Below, one piece after another: positions 18,509-27,469 of a stretch of 64,000 nucleotides of DNA. Positions within the stretch are counted from its first letter, which is position 1; every line of letters starts with the position of its first letter. The notes under the pieces are model-generated. The model saw only the letters and a program-made list of their open reading frames with translations. It had not been told where the DNA came from and did no database searches. The position numbers were made by a program, and so were the translations under genes. The DNA is taken from positions 62,001 through 126,000 of the forward strand of contig CAJUCQ010000070.1 of NCBI GenBank assembly GCA_910584905.1. The letters are read 5' to 3'. This DNA comes from an uncultured Muribaculaceae bacterium (GTDB lineage: Bacteria > Bacteroidota > Bacteroidia > Bacteroidales > Muribaculaceae).

Positions 18509-18541
18509 CCTCCCCCACTCCGCGGACTCAACGCCAATCAC

Positions 18542-19393
18542 ATGAAACAAGGCATCAGACTCATCATTATCACGGCGATGCTCGCCGTCGCCGCCGCAAT
18601 AAAGGCCCCGGCCCAGATTCTCACGACACCGTCGTTCGAAGCGCTGACCACGGACAGCGTGCTCCGCGACTTCTCGAACCAACCCTACTTCGGGCTATAC
18701 AAAGACAACTACTTTGTATTCGGCCCCTCAATCGGCCCCAAAGCCACGAAAGCGAACACGAACGTCAAGTTCCAGATTTCAATCGCCCAGCGCCTCACGC
18801 ACTCGACCCTGCCGTGGGGCACGTATCTCTATCTCTTCTACTCGCAGAAGTGCTTCTGGAACGTGCTGGAAAACTCCATGCCCATGACCGACCTCAATTT
18901 CAACCCCGGCATAGGCCTGACAAAGCCCCTCTTTGTCAAAAACCGCTATATCGGCAAGATGTCGCTGATTATCGAGCACGAGAGCAACGGCCGCGACGGC
19001 ATCGAAAGCCGCTCGTGGAACAAGGTGAGCCTTGCGGCCAACATCTTCGTGACGCCCAACCTTATGGTCCACGGAAAAGTGTGGATTCCGATTGTCGACG
19101 GCGAGAACAACCGCGACCTGCTCAAATACGCCGGCATATTCCAGACCGGCTTTCAGGTGATGAGCAACGACCGCCGCTTCGTCGGAGGGGTCGTGCTGAC
19201 AAAACGGCAGGGATGGAATTTCAATTTCAACACGACCGTAGAGTTCGCATGGCGCATTTTCAAGGGCGACAACCAGTATTTCTTCGTCCAGTACTACAAC
19301 GGCTACGGCGAGAGCCTTCTTGCCTACAAGGAATTCCACTCCCAGCTCCGCGCGGGAATCTGCATAAAGCCGAAACTTTTCAGCGAATATTAA
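18542..19393 (+). CDS. pldA: Outer-membrane phospholipase A (OMPLA)
   Basis: A 283-residue outer-membrane phospholipase A1 that hydrolyses phospholipids mislocalised to the outer leaflet. It has an N-terminal signal peptide (IIITAMLAVAAAIKAPAQ). The family active site is intact: His146 and Ser148 in EHESNGRDG, and Asn160 in SRSWNKV. The Ser-to-Asn spacing of 12 is the same as in E. coli PldA (S144, N156). Alternating beta-strand patterns such as NVKFQISIAQRL and YFFVQYYNGYGESLLAY fit a 12-strand barrel. It follows pdxB by 33 nt in the same direction and ends just before the pyrH promoter. Confidence 0.9.
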   Translation: MKQGIRLIIITAMLAVAAAIKAPAQILTTPSFEALTTDSVLRDFSNQPYFGLYKDNYFVFGPSIGPKATKANTNVKFQISIAQRLTHSTLPWGTYLYLFYSQKCFWNVLENSMPMTDLNFNPGIGLTKPLFVKNRYIGKMSLIIEHESNGRDGIESRSWNKVSLAANIFVTPNLMVHGKVWIPIVDGENNRDLLKYAGIFQTGFQVMSNDRRFVGGVVLTKRQGWNFNFNTTVEFAWRIFKGDNQYFFVQYYNGYGESLLAYKEFHSQLRAGICIKPKLFSEY

Positions 19394-19405
19394 AAACTTT
19401 TTTCC

Positions 19406-19413
19406 TATTTTTG
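19406..19413 (+). promoter_or_regulatory. -7 box of pyrH
   Basis: TATTTTTG ends 4 nt before the pyrH ATG, so transcription should start at or inside the start codon region. This is another probable leaderless arrangement. Confidence 0.6.
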
Positions 19414-19417
19414 CGAC

Positions 19418-20131
19418 ATGGAACCGAAATACCACAAAATACTTCTCAAACTCAGCGGCGAATCGCTGATGGGCGCGCAGGGCTACGGCATCGACACGGA
19501 GCGCCTCGACATGTACGCCGGCCAAATCACCACACTCGCCCGCGCGGGAGTCAAGGTGGCCATCGTCATCGGCGGAGGCAACATCTTCCGCGGACTCTCC
19601 GGCGCCGCCAAGGGCTTTGACCGCGTCAAGGGCGACCAGATGGGCATGCTTGCCACCGTAATCAACTCGCTGGCTCTCAGCTCCGCCCTCGAGAGCGCCG
19701 GACAAAGCGCATCGGTGCTGACCTCGATAGGCATGTATCCCATCGGCGAACAGTATTCCACCGCCAAAGCCAACGAGCTCCTCGACCAAGGACGCGTGGT
19801 AATCATCGCCGGAGGCACGGGCAACCCCTTCTTCACCACCGACACCGCCTCGGCCCTCCGCGCCGTGGAGCTGCGCACGGAAGTGATGCTCAAAGGCACC
19901 CGCGTGGACGGCATCTACACCGCCGACCCCGAGAAAGACCCCTCGGCCACAAAATTCGACACTATCACCTACGACGAAATCTATGCGCGCGGCCTCCGCA
20001 TCATGGACCTTACGGCCACGACACTGTGCAAGGAAAACGGCATGAACATCGTCGTTTTCGACATGGACACCCCGGGCAACCTCCTGAAAGTGGCCGCGGG
20101 CGAAAACATCGGCACTCTCGTCCGCCGGTAA
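19418..20131 (+). CDS. pyrH: UMP kinase
   Basis: A 237-residue amino-acid-kinase-fold enzyme phosphorylating UMP to UDP. Family motifs are KYHKILLKLSGESLMG at the N-terminus, VAIVIGGGNIFRG, GNPFFTTDTASALRAVEL and ADPEKDPSATKFDTITYDE. Length is standard. frr follows after 45 nt. The pyrH-frr pair is widely conserved and links nucleotide supply with ribosome recycling genes. Confidence 0.97.
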   Translation: MEPKYHKILLKLSGESLMGAQGYGIDTERLDMYAGQITTLARAGVKVAIVIGGGNIFRGLSGAAKGFDRVKGDQMGMLATVINSLALSSALESAGQSASVLTSIGMYPIGEQYSTAKANELLDQGRVVIIAGGTGNPFFTTDTASALRAVELRTEVMLKGTRVDGIYTADPEKDPSATKFDTITYDEIYARGLRIMDLTATTLCKENGMNIVVFDMDTPGNLLKVAAGENIGTLVRR

Positions 20132-20176
20132 TCCCCGACTTCTAACCTAACCCCCACACATACTAAAATTTACGCC

Positions 20177-20737
20177 ATGAGCGAAGTCAGCACCTACATC
20201 AATCCGGCCGAAGAAAAGATGGAAATGGCCGTTGAATATCTCGACGAAACCCTCGCGCGCATCCGCGCAGGCAAGGCCAACGCCAAAATCCTCGACGGCG
20301 TGCGCGTCGACTACTACGGCTCGGCCGTGCCCGTGTCGAACGTGGCCAACATCTCCGTCCCCGACGCCCGCACCATAGCCATCACTCCTTGGGAAAAAAG
20401 CATGTTCAAGGAAATCGAAAAGGCTATTATCAACTCCGAAATCGGCATCATGCCCGAAAACAACGGCGAAGTAATCCGTCTGGCCATCCCGCCGCTGACC
20501 GAAGACCGCCGCAAGGCCCTCGTGAAGCAGTGCAAGGGCGAAGCCGAAAACGCCAAGGTGAGCGTGCGCAACGCCCGCCGCGAGGCTATCGACGGGCTTA
20601 AGAAGGCCGTCAAGAACGGCATGCCCGAAGACGTCGAGAAGGATGCCGAAGCCACCGTGCAGAAGCTCCACGACAAATACCTCAAACGCATCGACGACAT
20701 CTTCGCCGCCAAGGAGAAAGAAATCCTCACCGTCTAA
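20177..20737 (+). CDS. frr: Ribosome recycling factor
   Basis: A 186-residue factor that, with EF-G, splits post-termination ribosomes. The N-terminal [21 protein letters not shown], the [19 protein letters not shown] segment, [14 protein letters not shown] and [14 protein letters not shown] are all standard RRF features. Length is normal. It is downstream of pyrH and probably shares its promoter. A 74-nt gap with a C-rich stretch precedes nadB. Confidence 0.97.
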   Translation: MSEVSTYINPAEEKMEMAVEYLDETLARIRAGKANAKILDGVRVDYYGSAVPVSNVANISVPDARTIAITPWEKSMFKEIEKAIINSEIGIMPENNGEVIRLAIPPLTEDRRKALVKQCKGEAENAKVSVRNARREAIDGLKKAVKNGMPEDVEKDAEATVQKLHDKYLKRIDDIFAAKEKEILTV

Positions 20738-20811
20738 CGCCCCTCCCCCCTTCGCCCCCCGACGGAGGCCGCGCAGGCTCCCGCCGGAGGGCATCCCCCC
20801 CAATCGTCACT

Positions 20812-22395
20812 ATGGAACGCAAATACGACTATCTCGTCATAGGCTCCGGCATCGCCGGCATGAGCTTTGCCCTCAAAGTGGCCGGCAGCGGCCGCGTCGC
20901 TCTCGTGTGCAAAACCAAGCTCGAAGAGGCTAACACGGCCCTCGCGCAGGGAGGCGTCGCCTCCGTGACTAATCTTGAAGTGGATGACTTCGACAAACAC
21001 ATCCGCGACACGATGATCGCCGGCGACATGCTCAGCGACCCCGCCGCCGTCGAGAAAGTCGTCAAAGGTGCTCCCGAGCAAATCCGCAGGCTCATCGAAT
21101 GGGGCGTCGACTTCGACCGCAAGCCCGACGGCACCTTCGACCTCCACCGCGAAGGCGGTCACAGCGAATTCCGCATCCTCCACCACGCCGACAACACGGG
21201 CTTCGAAATTCAGGAAAGCCTTATCAAGGCCGTGCGCGCAAACCCCGACATCGACATCTTCGAAGACCACTTCGCCGTCGAAATCATCACCCAGCACCAC
21301 CTCGGCAAGCGCGTCACGCGCCGCACCCCCGACATCACATGCTACGGCGCATACGTCCTCGACATGAAGACGGGCGAAGTCGACACTTTCCTCTCAAAAG
21401 TGACCATCATGGCCACAGGCGGCGTGGGCGCCGTCTATCAGACTACGACAAACCCCCTCGTGGCCACGGGCGACGGCATCGCAATGGTCTACCGCGCAAA
21501 AGGCACGGTGAGCGACATGGAATTCATCCAGTTCCACCCCACGGCGCTCTATCACCCCGGCGACAGGCCCTCGTTCCTGATTACGGAGGCGATGCGCGGC
21601 TACGGGGCCGTGCTCCGCAACCTCAAGGGCGAGGAGTTCATGCACAAATACGACAGCCGCCTCTCGCTCGCGCCCCGCGACATCGTGGCCCGCGCAATCG
21701 ACTCGGAAATGAAGCTCTACGGCGACGACCATGTGTATCTCGACGTCACCCACAAGGACGCCGAAGAGACAAAGCGCCATTTCCCGAACATCTACCGCAA
21801 GTGTCTCGAACTGGGCATCGACATCACCAAGGACTATATCCCCGTGGCTCCCGCGGCGCATTATCTTTGCGGAGGCATCAAGGTCGACGGCAACGGCGAG
21901 TCGAGCATCAAGCATCTCTACGCCGTCGGCGAGTGCTCCTGCACGGGGCTTCACGGCGGCAACCGCCTTGCGTCCAACTCGCTCATCGAGGCCGTGGTCT
22001 ACGCCGACGCCGCCGCCAACCACGCCAAGGAAGAAGCCGCCCACACGAGCCTGCGCACGGACGTGCCGGCTTGGAACGACGAAGGCACCCGCCACCCCGA
22101 AGAAATGGTGCTCATAACCCAAAGCGCCAAGGAAGTGGGCCAGATTATGGGCACATACGTGGGTATCGTCCGCTCGAATCTGCGCCTCGACCGCGCGTGG
22201 AATCGCCTTGACATACTCTACGAAGAGACCGAAAGCCTCTTCAAGCACTCGAAGGTGTCGCGCGAAATCTGCGAGCTCCGCAACATCATCAACGTTGGCT
22301 ATCTCATCATGCGTCAGGCCAAAGAACGCAAAGAGTCGCGCGGACTGCACTACACACTCGACTACCCGCCCGCACCGAAAGCACCTGAGCTATGA
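20812..22395 (+). CDS. nadB: L-aspartate oxidase
   Basis: A 527-residue FAD enzyme oxidising L-aspartate to iminoaspartate, the first step of de novo NAD synthesis. The FAD dinucleotide motif is VIGSGIAGMSFAL (glycines 11-16). Other family features are ANTALAQGGVASV, EFIQFHPTALYHPG, the active-site HPTAL region and CTGLHGGNRLASNSLIEA near the C-terminal part. It is similar to fumarate reductase flavoproteins, but length and motif order match NadB. nadA and nadC are not in the window. The stop codon overlaps the next gene's ATG (ATGA). Confidence 0.95.
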   Translation: MERKYDYLVIGSGIAGMSFALKVAGSGRVALVCKTKLEEANTALAQGGVASVTNLEVDDFDKHIRDTMIAGDMLSDPAAVEKVVKGAPEQIRRLIEWGVDFDRKPDGTFDLHREGGHSEFRILHHADNTGFEIQESLIKAVRANPDIDIFEDHFAVEIITQHHLGKRVTRRTPDITCYGAYVLDMKTGEVDTFLSKVTIMATGGVGAVYQTTTNPLVATGDGIAMVYRAKGTVSDMEFIQFHPTALYHPGDRPSFLITEAMRGYGAVLRNLKGEEFMHKYDSRLSLAPRDIVARAIDSEMKLYGDDHVYLDVTHKDAEETKRHFPNIYRKCLELGIDITKDYIPVAPAAHYLCGGIKVDGNGESSIKHLYAVGECSCTGLHGGNRLASNSLIEAVVYADAAANHAKEEAAHTSLRTDVPAWNDEGTRHPEEMVLITQSAKEVGQIMGTYVGIVRSNLRLDRAWNRLDILYEETESLFKHSKVSREICELRNIINVGYLIMRQAKERKESRGLHYTLDYPPAPKAPEL

Positions 22396-23078
22396 CTCCC
22401 CTGCGCCGACGTCTCCTCCCTGCCATTGCGGCGGCCACGCTCCTGACGGCGACCATGCCATGCGCCGCCCGCGCAAAAAAGGTTGAGCCGGCGGCCGAGG
22501 AGCCGCGCGCAATGACCGGGGAGGCCGACCTCGTCGCCGAATACAAACCCAAGTATATCCGCGGCTACAACTGGCGCTACGACGAGAACGGCGACTCCAC
22601 AATCCACTTCTACCTGCGCGAGCTGACGGTCTACCCTCCGCTGAAATTCAAAAACAAGAAACAGGAGGAACTTTACTGGCGCACGGTGCGCGACGTCAAG
22701 CTCACGCTCCCCTACGCCAAGCTTATCGCCGAAACGCTGATCGAGACCTACGAGTATATCGAAACCTTCCCCACGCAAAAGGAGCGCGAAGCTTATCTCA
22801 AGGAGATGGAAGGCGCGCTCTTCAAGCAGTACAAGCCCGTGCTGCGGAAATTCTCCAAGCGTCAGGCCAAGGTGCTTATAAAACTCATCCAGCGCGAGAC
22901 CCACCAAAGCTCCTACGACATCGTAAAGGCCTTTTTAGGCACATTCCGCGCGGGATTCTGGCAGGGATTCGGTAAACTCTTCGGCGTAAGCCTCAAAAGC
23001 GACTTCCGCCCGCATAAAGACAAAAACGACGCCATGCTAGACCGCGTGGCCCGCCTCGTCGAACAGGGAACAATATAA
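22392..23078 (+). CDS. DUF4294 family protein
   Basis: A 228-residue protein with a likely signal peptide (RLLPAIAAATLLTATMPCAARA), so probably periplasmic. The core has YWRTVRDVKLTLPYAKLIAETL, TLIETYEYIETFPTQKERE and KVLIKLIQRETHQSSYDIVKA, which I recognise as DUF4294, a family confined to Bacteroidota with no known function. It starts inside the nadB stop codon and ends 19 nt before xerD, so the three genes form one translation-coupled unit. Confidence 0.85.
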   Translation: MTPLRRRLLPAIAAATLLTATMPCAARAKKVEPAAEEPRAMTGEADLVAEYKPKYIRGYNWRYDENGDSTIHFYLRELTVYPPLKFKNKKQEELYWRTVRDVKLTLPYAKLIAETLIETYEYIETFPTQKEREAYLKEMEGALFKQYKPVLRKFSKRQAKVLIKLIQRETHQSSYDIVKAFLGTFRAGFWQGFGKLFGVSLKSDFRPHKDKNDAMLDRVARLVEQGTI

Positions 23079-23097
23079 CGCGGACGCGCCCCTCCAC

Positions 23098-24030
23098 ATG
23101 GAATATTCCGCTCTCAAAAAAGCCTACGAGGCCTATCTGCTGCTCGAACGCGGCTTCGCCGAGAACACGCGTACCGGCTATCTCGCCGACCTCGAGAAAC
23201 TACACCTCTGGCTCGCCGACGAAGGCACGGCAGAGACCGAAGCTTGCACCGACGACCTCCACCGCTTTATCGGCGAGCTGTACGACACGGGCATCTCGCC
23301 GACGTCAATAGCGCGGATACTCGCCGGAATTCGCTCGTTCTACGGCTATCTCGAACTCGAAAACCTCATCCCCTCCAATCCGGCGGCGCTGCTCGACACG
23401 CCCCGCCGCCAACGCCGCCTGCCTTCGGTGCTGTCGCTCGAAGAAATCGAAGCCATGATCGACGCCTGCGACGCCGCATCGCCCCAAGGCGTGCGCAACC
23501 GCGCCATCATCGAAATGCTCTACGGCTCGGGGCTGCGCGTGAGCGAGTTGTGCAATCTTGAACTCGAGCGCGTGAATCTTGACGAGGGCTACGTCCTTGT
23601 CGAAGGCAAAGGCTCGAAAGAGCGCCTCGTGCCGGTGAGCGCCACGGCGGCCGACGCCCTGCGGGCCTATATGCCCGAGCGCCGACTCGCCGACACCAAG
23701 CCCGGAGAGGAAGGCATCGTTTTTCTCAACAGTCGCGGCCACAGGCTGTCGCGGGTGATGGTCTTCTACATCGTGCGGAGCCTCGCCGAAAGCGCCGGAG
23801 TGAACAAAAGCGTGTCGCCCCACACGCTGCGCCATTCATTCGCCACGCATCTCCTTGAAGGCGGAGCCAATCTGCGCGCCATCCAGCAGATGCTCGGACA
23901 TGAATCCATAGCCACAACCGAAATCTACCTCCACCTCGACACGGCCCGCCTGCGCGAGGAAATCCTCACCCACCATCCCCGCAACCACGCGCTCATTCAT
24001 AAATCGCAACCCGCAACCGGAAGCATATGA
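23098..24030 (+). CDS. xerD: Tyrosine recombinase XerD
   Basis: A 310-residue site-specific recombinase that resolves chromosome dimers at dif with XerC. The N-terminal SAM-like DNA-binding domain (YLLLERGFAENTRTGYLADL) precedes the catalytic domain. Catalytic residues are Arg147 (GSGLRVSEL), His242 and Arg245 (HTLRHSFATHLLEGG), His268 (LGHESIATTEIY) and Tyr277. The conserved context and the HLLEGGANLRAIQQMLGH signature fit chromosomal XerD rather than a mobile-element integrase. It overlaps the truncated EamA gene by 4 nt. Confidence 0.93.
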   Translation: MEYSALKKAYEAYLLLERGFAENTRTGYLADLEKLHLWLADEGTAETEACTDDLHRFIGELYDTGISPTSIARILAGIRSFYGYLELENLIPSNPAALLDTPRRQRRLPSVLSLEEIEAMIDACDAASPQGVRNRAIIEMLYGSGLRVSELCNLELERVNLDEGYVLVEGKGSKERLVPVSATAADALRAYMPERRLADTKPGEEGIVFLNSRGHRLSRVMVFYIVRSLAESAGVNKSVSPHTLRHSFATHLLEGGANLRAIQQMLGHESIATTEIYLHLDTARLREEILTHHPRNHALIHKSQPATGSI

Positions 24031-24539
24031 AAATCGGCATAAAAGGCCATGCCTCGATGTTCGGGGCAAATGCAATCTGGGGCGTGATGTCGCCGATTGC
24101 CAAATTCGTAATGATCAGCGGCACGATAACCCCCTTGGCATTAACCAATCTGCGTATTGCCGGAGCCATGATGCTGTTCTGGCTTGTGTCGCTGTTCACG
24201 AAACCTGAACATGTAGAGTCGAAAGATCTGGCAAAACTCTTCGGAGCATCGCTACTTGCAATCATCTTCAATCAAGGCTGTTTCATTACCGGACTGGGAA
24301 TGACCTCCCCCACAAACGCATCCATAATCACGACAAGCATGCCGCTATGGGCTATGATTCTTGCCGCATTTTTCCTGAAAGAGCCTATCACCGGCAAGAC
24401 TGACCTCGAAGCGGCCTCGCCCGGACACCCGCGCTGTGTTAAATGCGCGATTTATGCATATTTTTGCATTTTTTGCGCAAAATATTTCTTATCTTTGCAC
24501 ATGCTATGTGCCCGCGCGGCACCAAGCAAAGCGAATTAA
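24027..24539 (+). pseudogene. Truncated EamA/DMT transporter (N-terminal half only)
   Basis: The first ~130 residues match the start of a drug/metabolite transporter with one EamA domain (GANAIWGVMSPIAKFV, LAIIFNQGCFITGLGMTSP, AMILAAFFLKEPITG). A normal DMT protein has about 290-300 residues and two EamA repeats. Here the sequence loses similarity after the fourth or fifth membrane segment, near 24400. It then runs through unrelated residues (DLEAASPGHPRCVKCA) into the korA promoter region. I read it as a 3'-deleted remnant. The ATG overlaps xerD by 4 nt. A short functional protein cannot be excluded but seems unlikely. Confidence 0.75.
24490..24497 (+). promoter_or_regulatory. -7 box of the korAB operon
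   Basis: TATCTTTG on the plus strand, with TTTTG runs 14-23 nt upstream as possible -33 elements. The korA ATG lies 76 nt downstream. The box sits inside the reading frame of the truncated EamA gene, which supports that gene being broken. Confidence 0.6.
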
Positions 24540-24573
24540 CTCATTATCTACCTCAAACCATCTATCTACCACC

Positions 24574-26415
24574 ATGTTGGAAAAAGCAAAGGTGCGCGAG
24601 CTTGACAAGGTCGTTGTGCGCTTCTCCGGCGACTCCGGCGACGGCATGCAGCTTGCAGGCAATATTTTTACGAATGTATCTGCCGGACTTGGCAACCTCG
24701 TGTCGACCTTCCCGGACTATCCGGCGGAAATCCGGGCCCCGCAGGGCTCGCTCAGCGGAGTCTCGGGCTTTCAGGTGAGCGTAGGCACGGGAGTGCATAC
24801 CCCGGGCGACGCATGCGACGTGCTGATAGCCATGAACCCCGCGGCTCTGAAACAGAATGTACGCTTTCTCAAGCCGGGAGGTGTGATTATCGTGGACATC
24901 GACTCCTTCAAGGAAGCCGATCTCCGCAAAGCCCTCTTCACCACCGACAAACCCTTTGAGGAACTCGGCATCAAGGCTCAGATTGTAGAAGTGCCCGTGA
25001 CGTCGATGACTCGCGCGGCCCTCGCCGAAAGCGGACTCGACAACAAGAGCATCCTTAAATGCCGCAACATCTTTGCCCTCGGGCTTGTGTGCTGGCTCTT
25101 CGACCGTCCGCTCGAAGCGGCCCTGCGCCATCTCAAGAACAAATTCGCCAAAAAGCCGGCCATCTACGAGGCCAACGCCCTCGTGCTTCAGGCCGGATTC
25201 AACTACGGCAACAACATCCACGCCACGGTGAGCACCTACCGCATCGACACGGAGACTCCCCGCCCCGGCGTCTATACCGACATCAACGGCAACACGGCCA
25301 CGGCATGGGGTCTGATCATGGCCTCGGAAAAATGCGGCCGCCCGCTCTTCCTCGGCTCCTACCCCATCACCCCGGCCACCGACATACTCCACGAGCTTGC
25401 CAAGCGCAAAGACCTCGGCGTGAAAGCCATCCAGATGGAAGATGAAATCGCCGGCGTCTGCTCGGCCATCGGCGCTTCCTTCGCCGGAAATCTGGCCGTG
25501 ACGTCGACGTCGGGCCCGGGCCTTGCGCTCAAGAGCGAGGGCATAGGCCTCGCGGTCATCGCCGAGCTTCCGCTGGTGGTAATCAACGTTCAGCGCGGCG
25601 GCCCCTCGACGGGCCTCCCGACCAAAACCGAGCAGACCGACCTCATGCAGGCGCTTTACGGCCGCAACGGCGAGTCGCCGCTGGCAGTCGTGGCTCCGGC
25701 GTCGCCGACCGACTGCTTCACGATGGCGTTCGAGGCCTGCCGCATCGCCATCGAGCACATGACGCCCGTCATCCTCCTCAGCGACGCATTCATCGGCAAC
25801 GGCTCGTCGGCATGGCGCGTCCCTGAATCCGACGAATTCCCCGAAATCCGCACGCCCTACGTCCCGGAGGGGGCTGAAGGCTGGCGTCCCTACGACCGCA
25901 ATCCCGAGACGCTTTCGCGCTATTGGGCCATCCCGGGGACCGAGGGCCTGACCCACCGCCTCGGCGGACTCGAAAAAGACGCCGTCACCGGAGCCATCTC
26001 CACCGACCCCGTCAACCACGAGAAAATGGTGGAACTCCGCCGCGAAAAAATCGCCCGCATCGCCAATGACATCCCCGCACTCGAAGTGCTCTGCGACCAA
26101 GAGGCCGACACGCTTCTCGTGGGCTGGGGCGGCACCTACGGCCATCTGCGCACTGCGGCCGAGGAACTTTGCGCCTCGGGCACGCCTGTGGCCATGGCCC
26201 ACTTCCGCTATATCAACCCGCTGCCTGCCAACACGGCCGAGGTGCTCGGACGCTACAAAAAGGTAATCGTGGCCGAGCTCAACACGGGCATGTTCGCCGA
26301 CTATCTTCAGGCCAAGTTCCCGCACGTGCGCATCGAGCGCATCAACAAGATACAGGGTCAGCCCTTCCAGACAAGCGAAATCTTCGCGCGCACTAAAGAA
26401 ATCATAAACAGCTAA
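24574..26415 (+). CDS. korA: 2-oxoacid:ferredoxin oxidoreductase, fused gamma-alpha subunit (KorA)
   Basis: A 613-residue subunit that with KorB oxidatively decarboxylates a 2-oxoacid, most likely 2-oxoglutarate, to its acyl-CoA while reducing ferredoxin. The N-terminal gamma domain begins with VVRFSGDSGDGMQLAGNIFT. The alpha (pyrimidine-binding) domain starts near residue 210, with GNTATAWGLIMASEKCGRPL and YPITPATDILHELAK. The VQRGGPSTGLPTKTEQTDL motif is typical. This gamma-alpha fusion is the usual KorA form in anaerobes. MLEKAKVREL was chosen as the start because the frame upstream crosses the promoter. korB follows after 18 nt. Confidence 0.93.
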   Translation: MLEKAKVRELDKVVVRFSGDSGDGMQLAGNIFTNVSAGLGNLVSTFPDYPAEIRAPQGSLSGVSGFQVSVGTGVHTPGDACDVLIAMNPAALKQNVRFLKPGGVIIVDIDSFKEADLRKALFTTDKPFEELGIKAQIVEVPVTSMTRAALAESGLDNKSILKCRNIFALGLVCWLFDRPLEAALRHLKNKFAKKPAIYEANALVLQAGFNYGNNIHATVSTYRIDTETPRPGVYTDINGNTATAWGLIMASEKCGRPLFLGSYPITPATDILHELAKRKDLGVKAIQMEDEIAGVCSAIGASFAGNLAVTSTSGPGLALKSEGIGLAVIAELPLVVINVQRGGPSTGLPTKTEQTDLMQALYGRNGESPLAVVAPASPTDCFTMAFEACRIAIEHMTPVILLSDAFIGNGSSAWRVPESDEFPEIRTPYVPEGAEGWRPYDRNPETLSRYWAIPGTEGLTHRLGGLEKDAVTGAISTDPVNHEKMVELRREKIARIANDIPALEVLCDQEADTLLVGWGGTYGHLRTAAEELCASGTPVAMAHFRYINPLPANTAEVLGRYKKVIVAELNTGMFADYLQAKFPHVRIERINKIQGQPFQTSEIFARTKEIINS

Positions 26416-26433
26416 GCTCCAGCACAGACCACC

Positions 26434-27462
26434 ATGACACAGGAAACACAAGCACAATATACACCCGCCAGCTTCAAGAGCGACCAGTCGGTGCGCTGGT
26501 GTCCGGGCTGCGGCGACCACGCCATCCTCAACACTCTCCACAAGGCAATGGCCACTCTCGGGGTAGCTCCCCACAAGACAGCCGTCATCTCAGGCATCGG
26601 ATGCTCGTCGCGTCTGCCGTACTACATGAACACGTACGGCTTCCACACCATCCACGGCCGCGCGGCGGCCATCGCCACGGGCTTCAAGACGGCCAACCCC
26701 GAAATGACCGTATGGCAGATTTCGGGCGACGGCGACGGCCTCGCCATCGGCGGCAACCACTTCATCCACGCTGTCCGCCGCAATATCGACATCAACATCA
26801 TCCTCTTCAACAATAAGATTTACGGTCTGACCAAGGGTCAGTATTCGCCGACGAGCGACCGCGGCTTCGTGTCGAAATCGAGCCCGTACGGCACGGTCGA
26901 AGATCCGTTCATCCCGGCCGAGCTGGTGTTCGGCGCCCGCGGCAATTTCTTTGCGCGCAGCATCGACGTCGAGCTTCAGACGTCGCAGGAAGTGCTCGTG
27001 GCTGCAGCTCGCCACAAGGGCACCTCAGTGACTGAAATACTTCAGAACTGCGTGATATTCAACAACGGCATCCACAACCCCATCACCGACAAGGAAGTCC
27101 GCGCCGACCGCACCATCCATCTCCGCCACGGCGAGAAGATGCTCTTCGGCAAGGACGGCAACAAGGGCCTTGTCCGCGACGGCTTCCTCCTGAAGGCCGT
27201 GACAGTCGGCGAGGACGGCTATACGCTCGATGACGTGCTTGTGCACGACGCCCACACGCCCTCGAATTTCCTCCATCAGCAACTTGCAATGATGGACGGC
27301 AAGGAGGGCGGCCTGCCGCTTGCCGTCGGGGTAATCCGCGACGTTGACGCTCCGACCTACGACGAGGCTGTGGCCGCGCAGGTCGAAGAGGTCCGCGGGC
27401 GCAAGAACTTCCGCAATCTCCGCGAGATGATTCTCGCCGGGGAGACTTGGGAGGTGAAGTAA
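26434..27462 (+). CDS. korB: 2-oxoacid:ferredoxin oxidoreductase beta subunit (KorB)
   Basis: A 342-residue thiamine-diphosphate-binding subunit partnering KorA. It has the RWCPGCGDHAIL N-terminal cysteine motif, GIGCSSRLPYYMNTYGFHTIHGRA, and the TPP/Mg motif GDGDGLAIGGNHFIHA ending in FNNKIYGLTKGQYSPTS. Length and the WCPGCG motif match KorB. The pair supplies succinyl-CoA and reduced ferredoxin in anaerobic metabolism. It is followed after 7 nt by a radical SAM gene that may be cotranscribed. Confidence 0.93.
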   Translation: MTQETQAQYTPASFKSDQSVRWCPGCGDHAILNTLHKAMATLGVAPHKTAVISGIGCSSRLPYYMNTYGFHTIHGRAAAIATGFKTANPEMTVWQISGDGDGLAIGGNHFIHAVRRNIDINIILFNNKIYGLTKGQYSPTSDRGFVSKSSPYGTVEDPFIPAELVFGARGNFFARSIDVELQTSQEVLVAAARHKGTSVTEILQNCVIFNNGIHNPITDKEVRADRTIHLRHGEKMLFGKDGNKGLVRDGFLLKAVTVGEDGYTLDDVLVHDAHTPSNFLHQQLAMMDGKEGGLPLAVGVIRDVDAPTYDEAVAAQVEEVRGRKNFRNLREMILAGETWEVK

Positions 27463-27469
27463 GGCGAGG

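Noticed and set aside
23098..24030. xerD as a mobile-element integrase
   Set aside because: The operon context, standard length and XerD-type signature fit the chromosomal dimer-resolution enzyme; no attachment repeats flank it.
24562..26574. A 670-codon minus-strand frame
   Set aside because: Antisense to korA; low-complexity composition and no recognisable domain.
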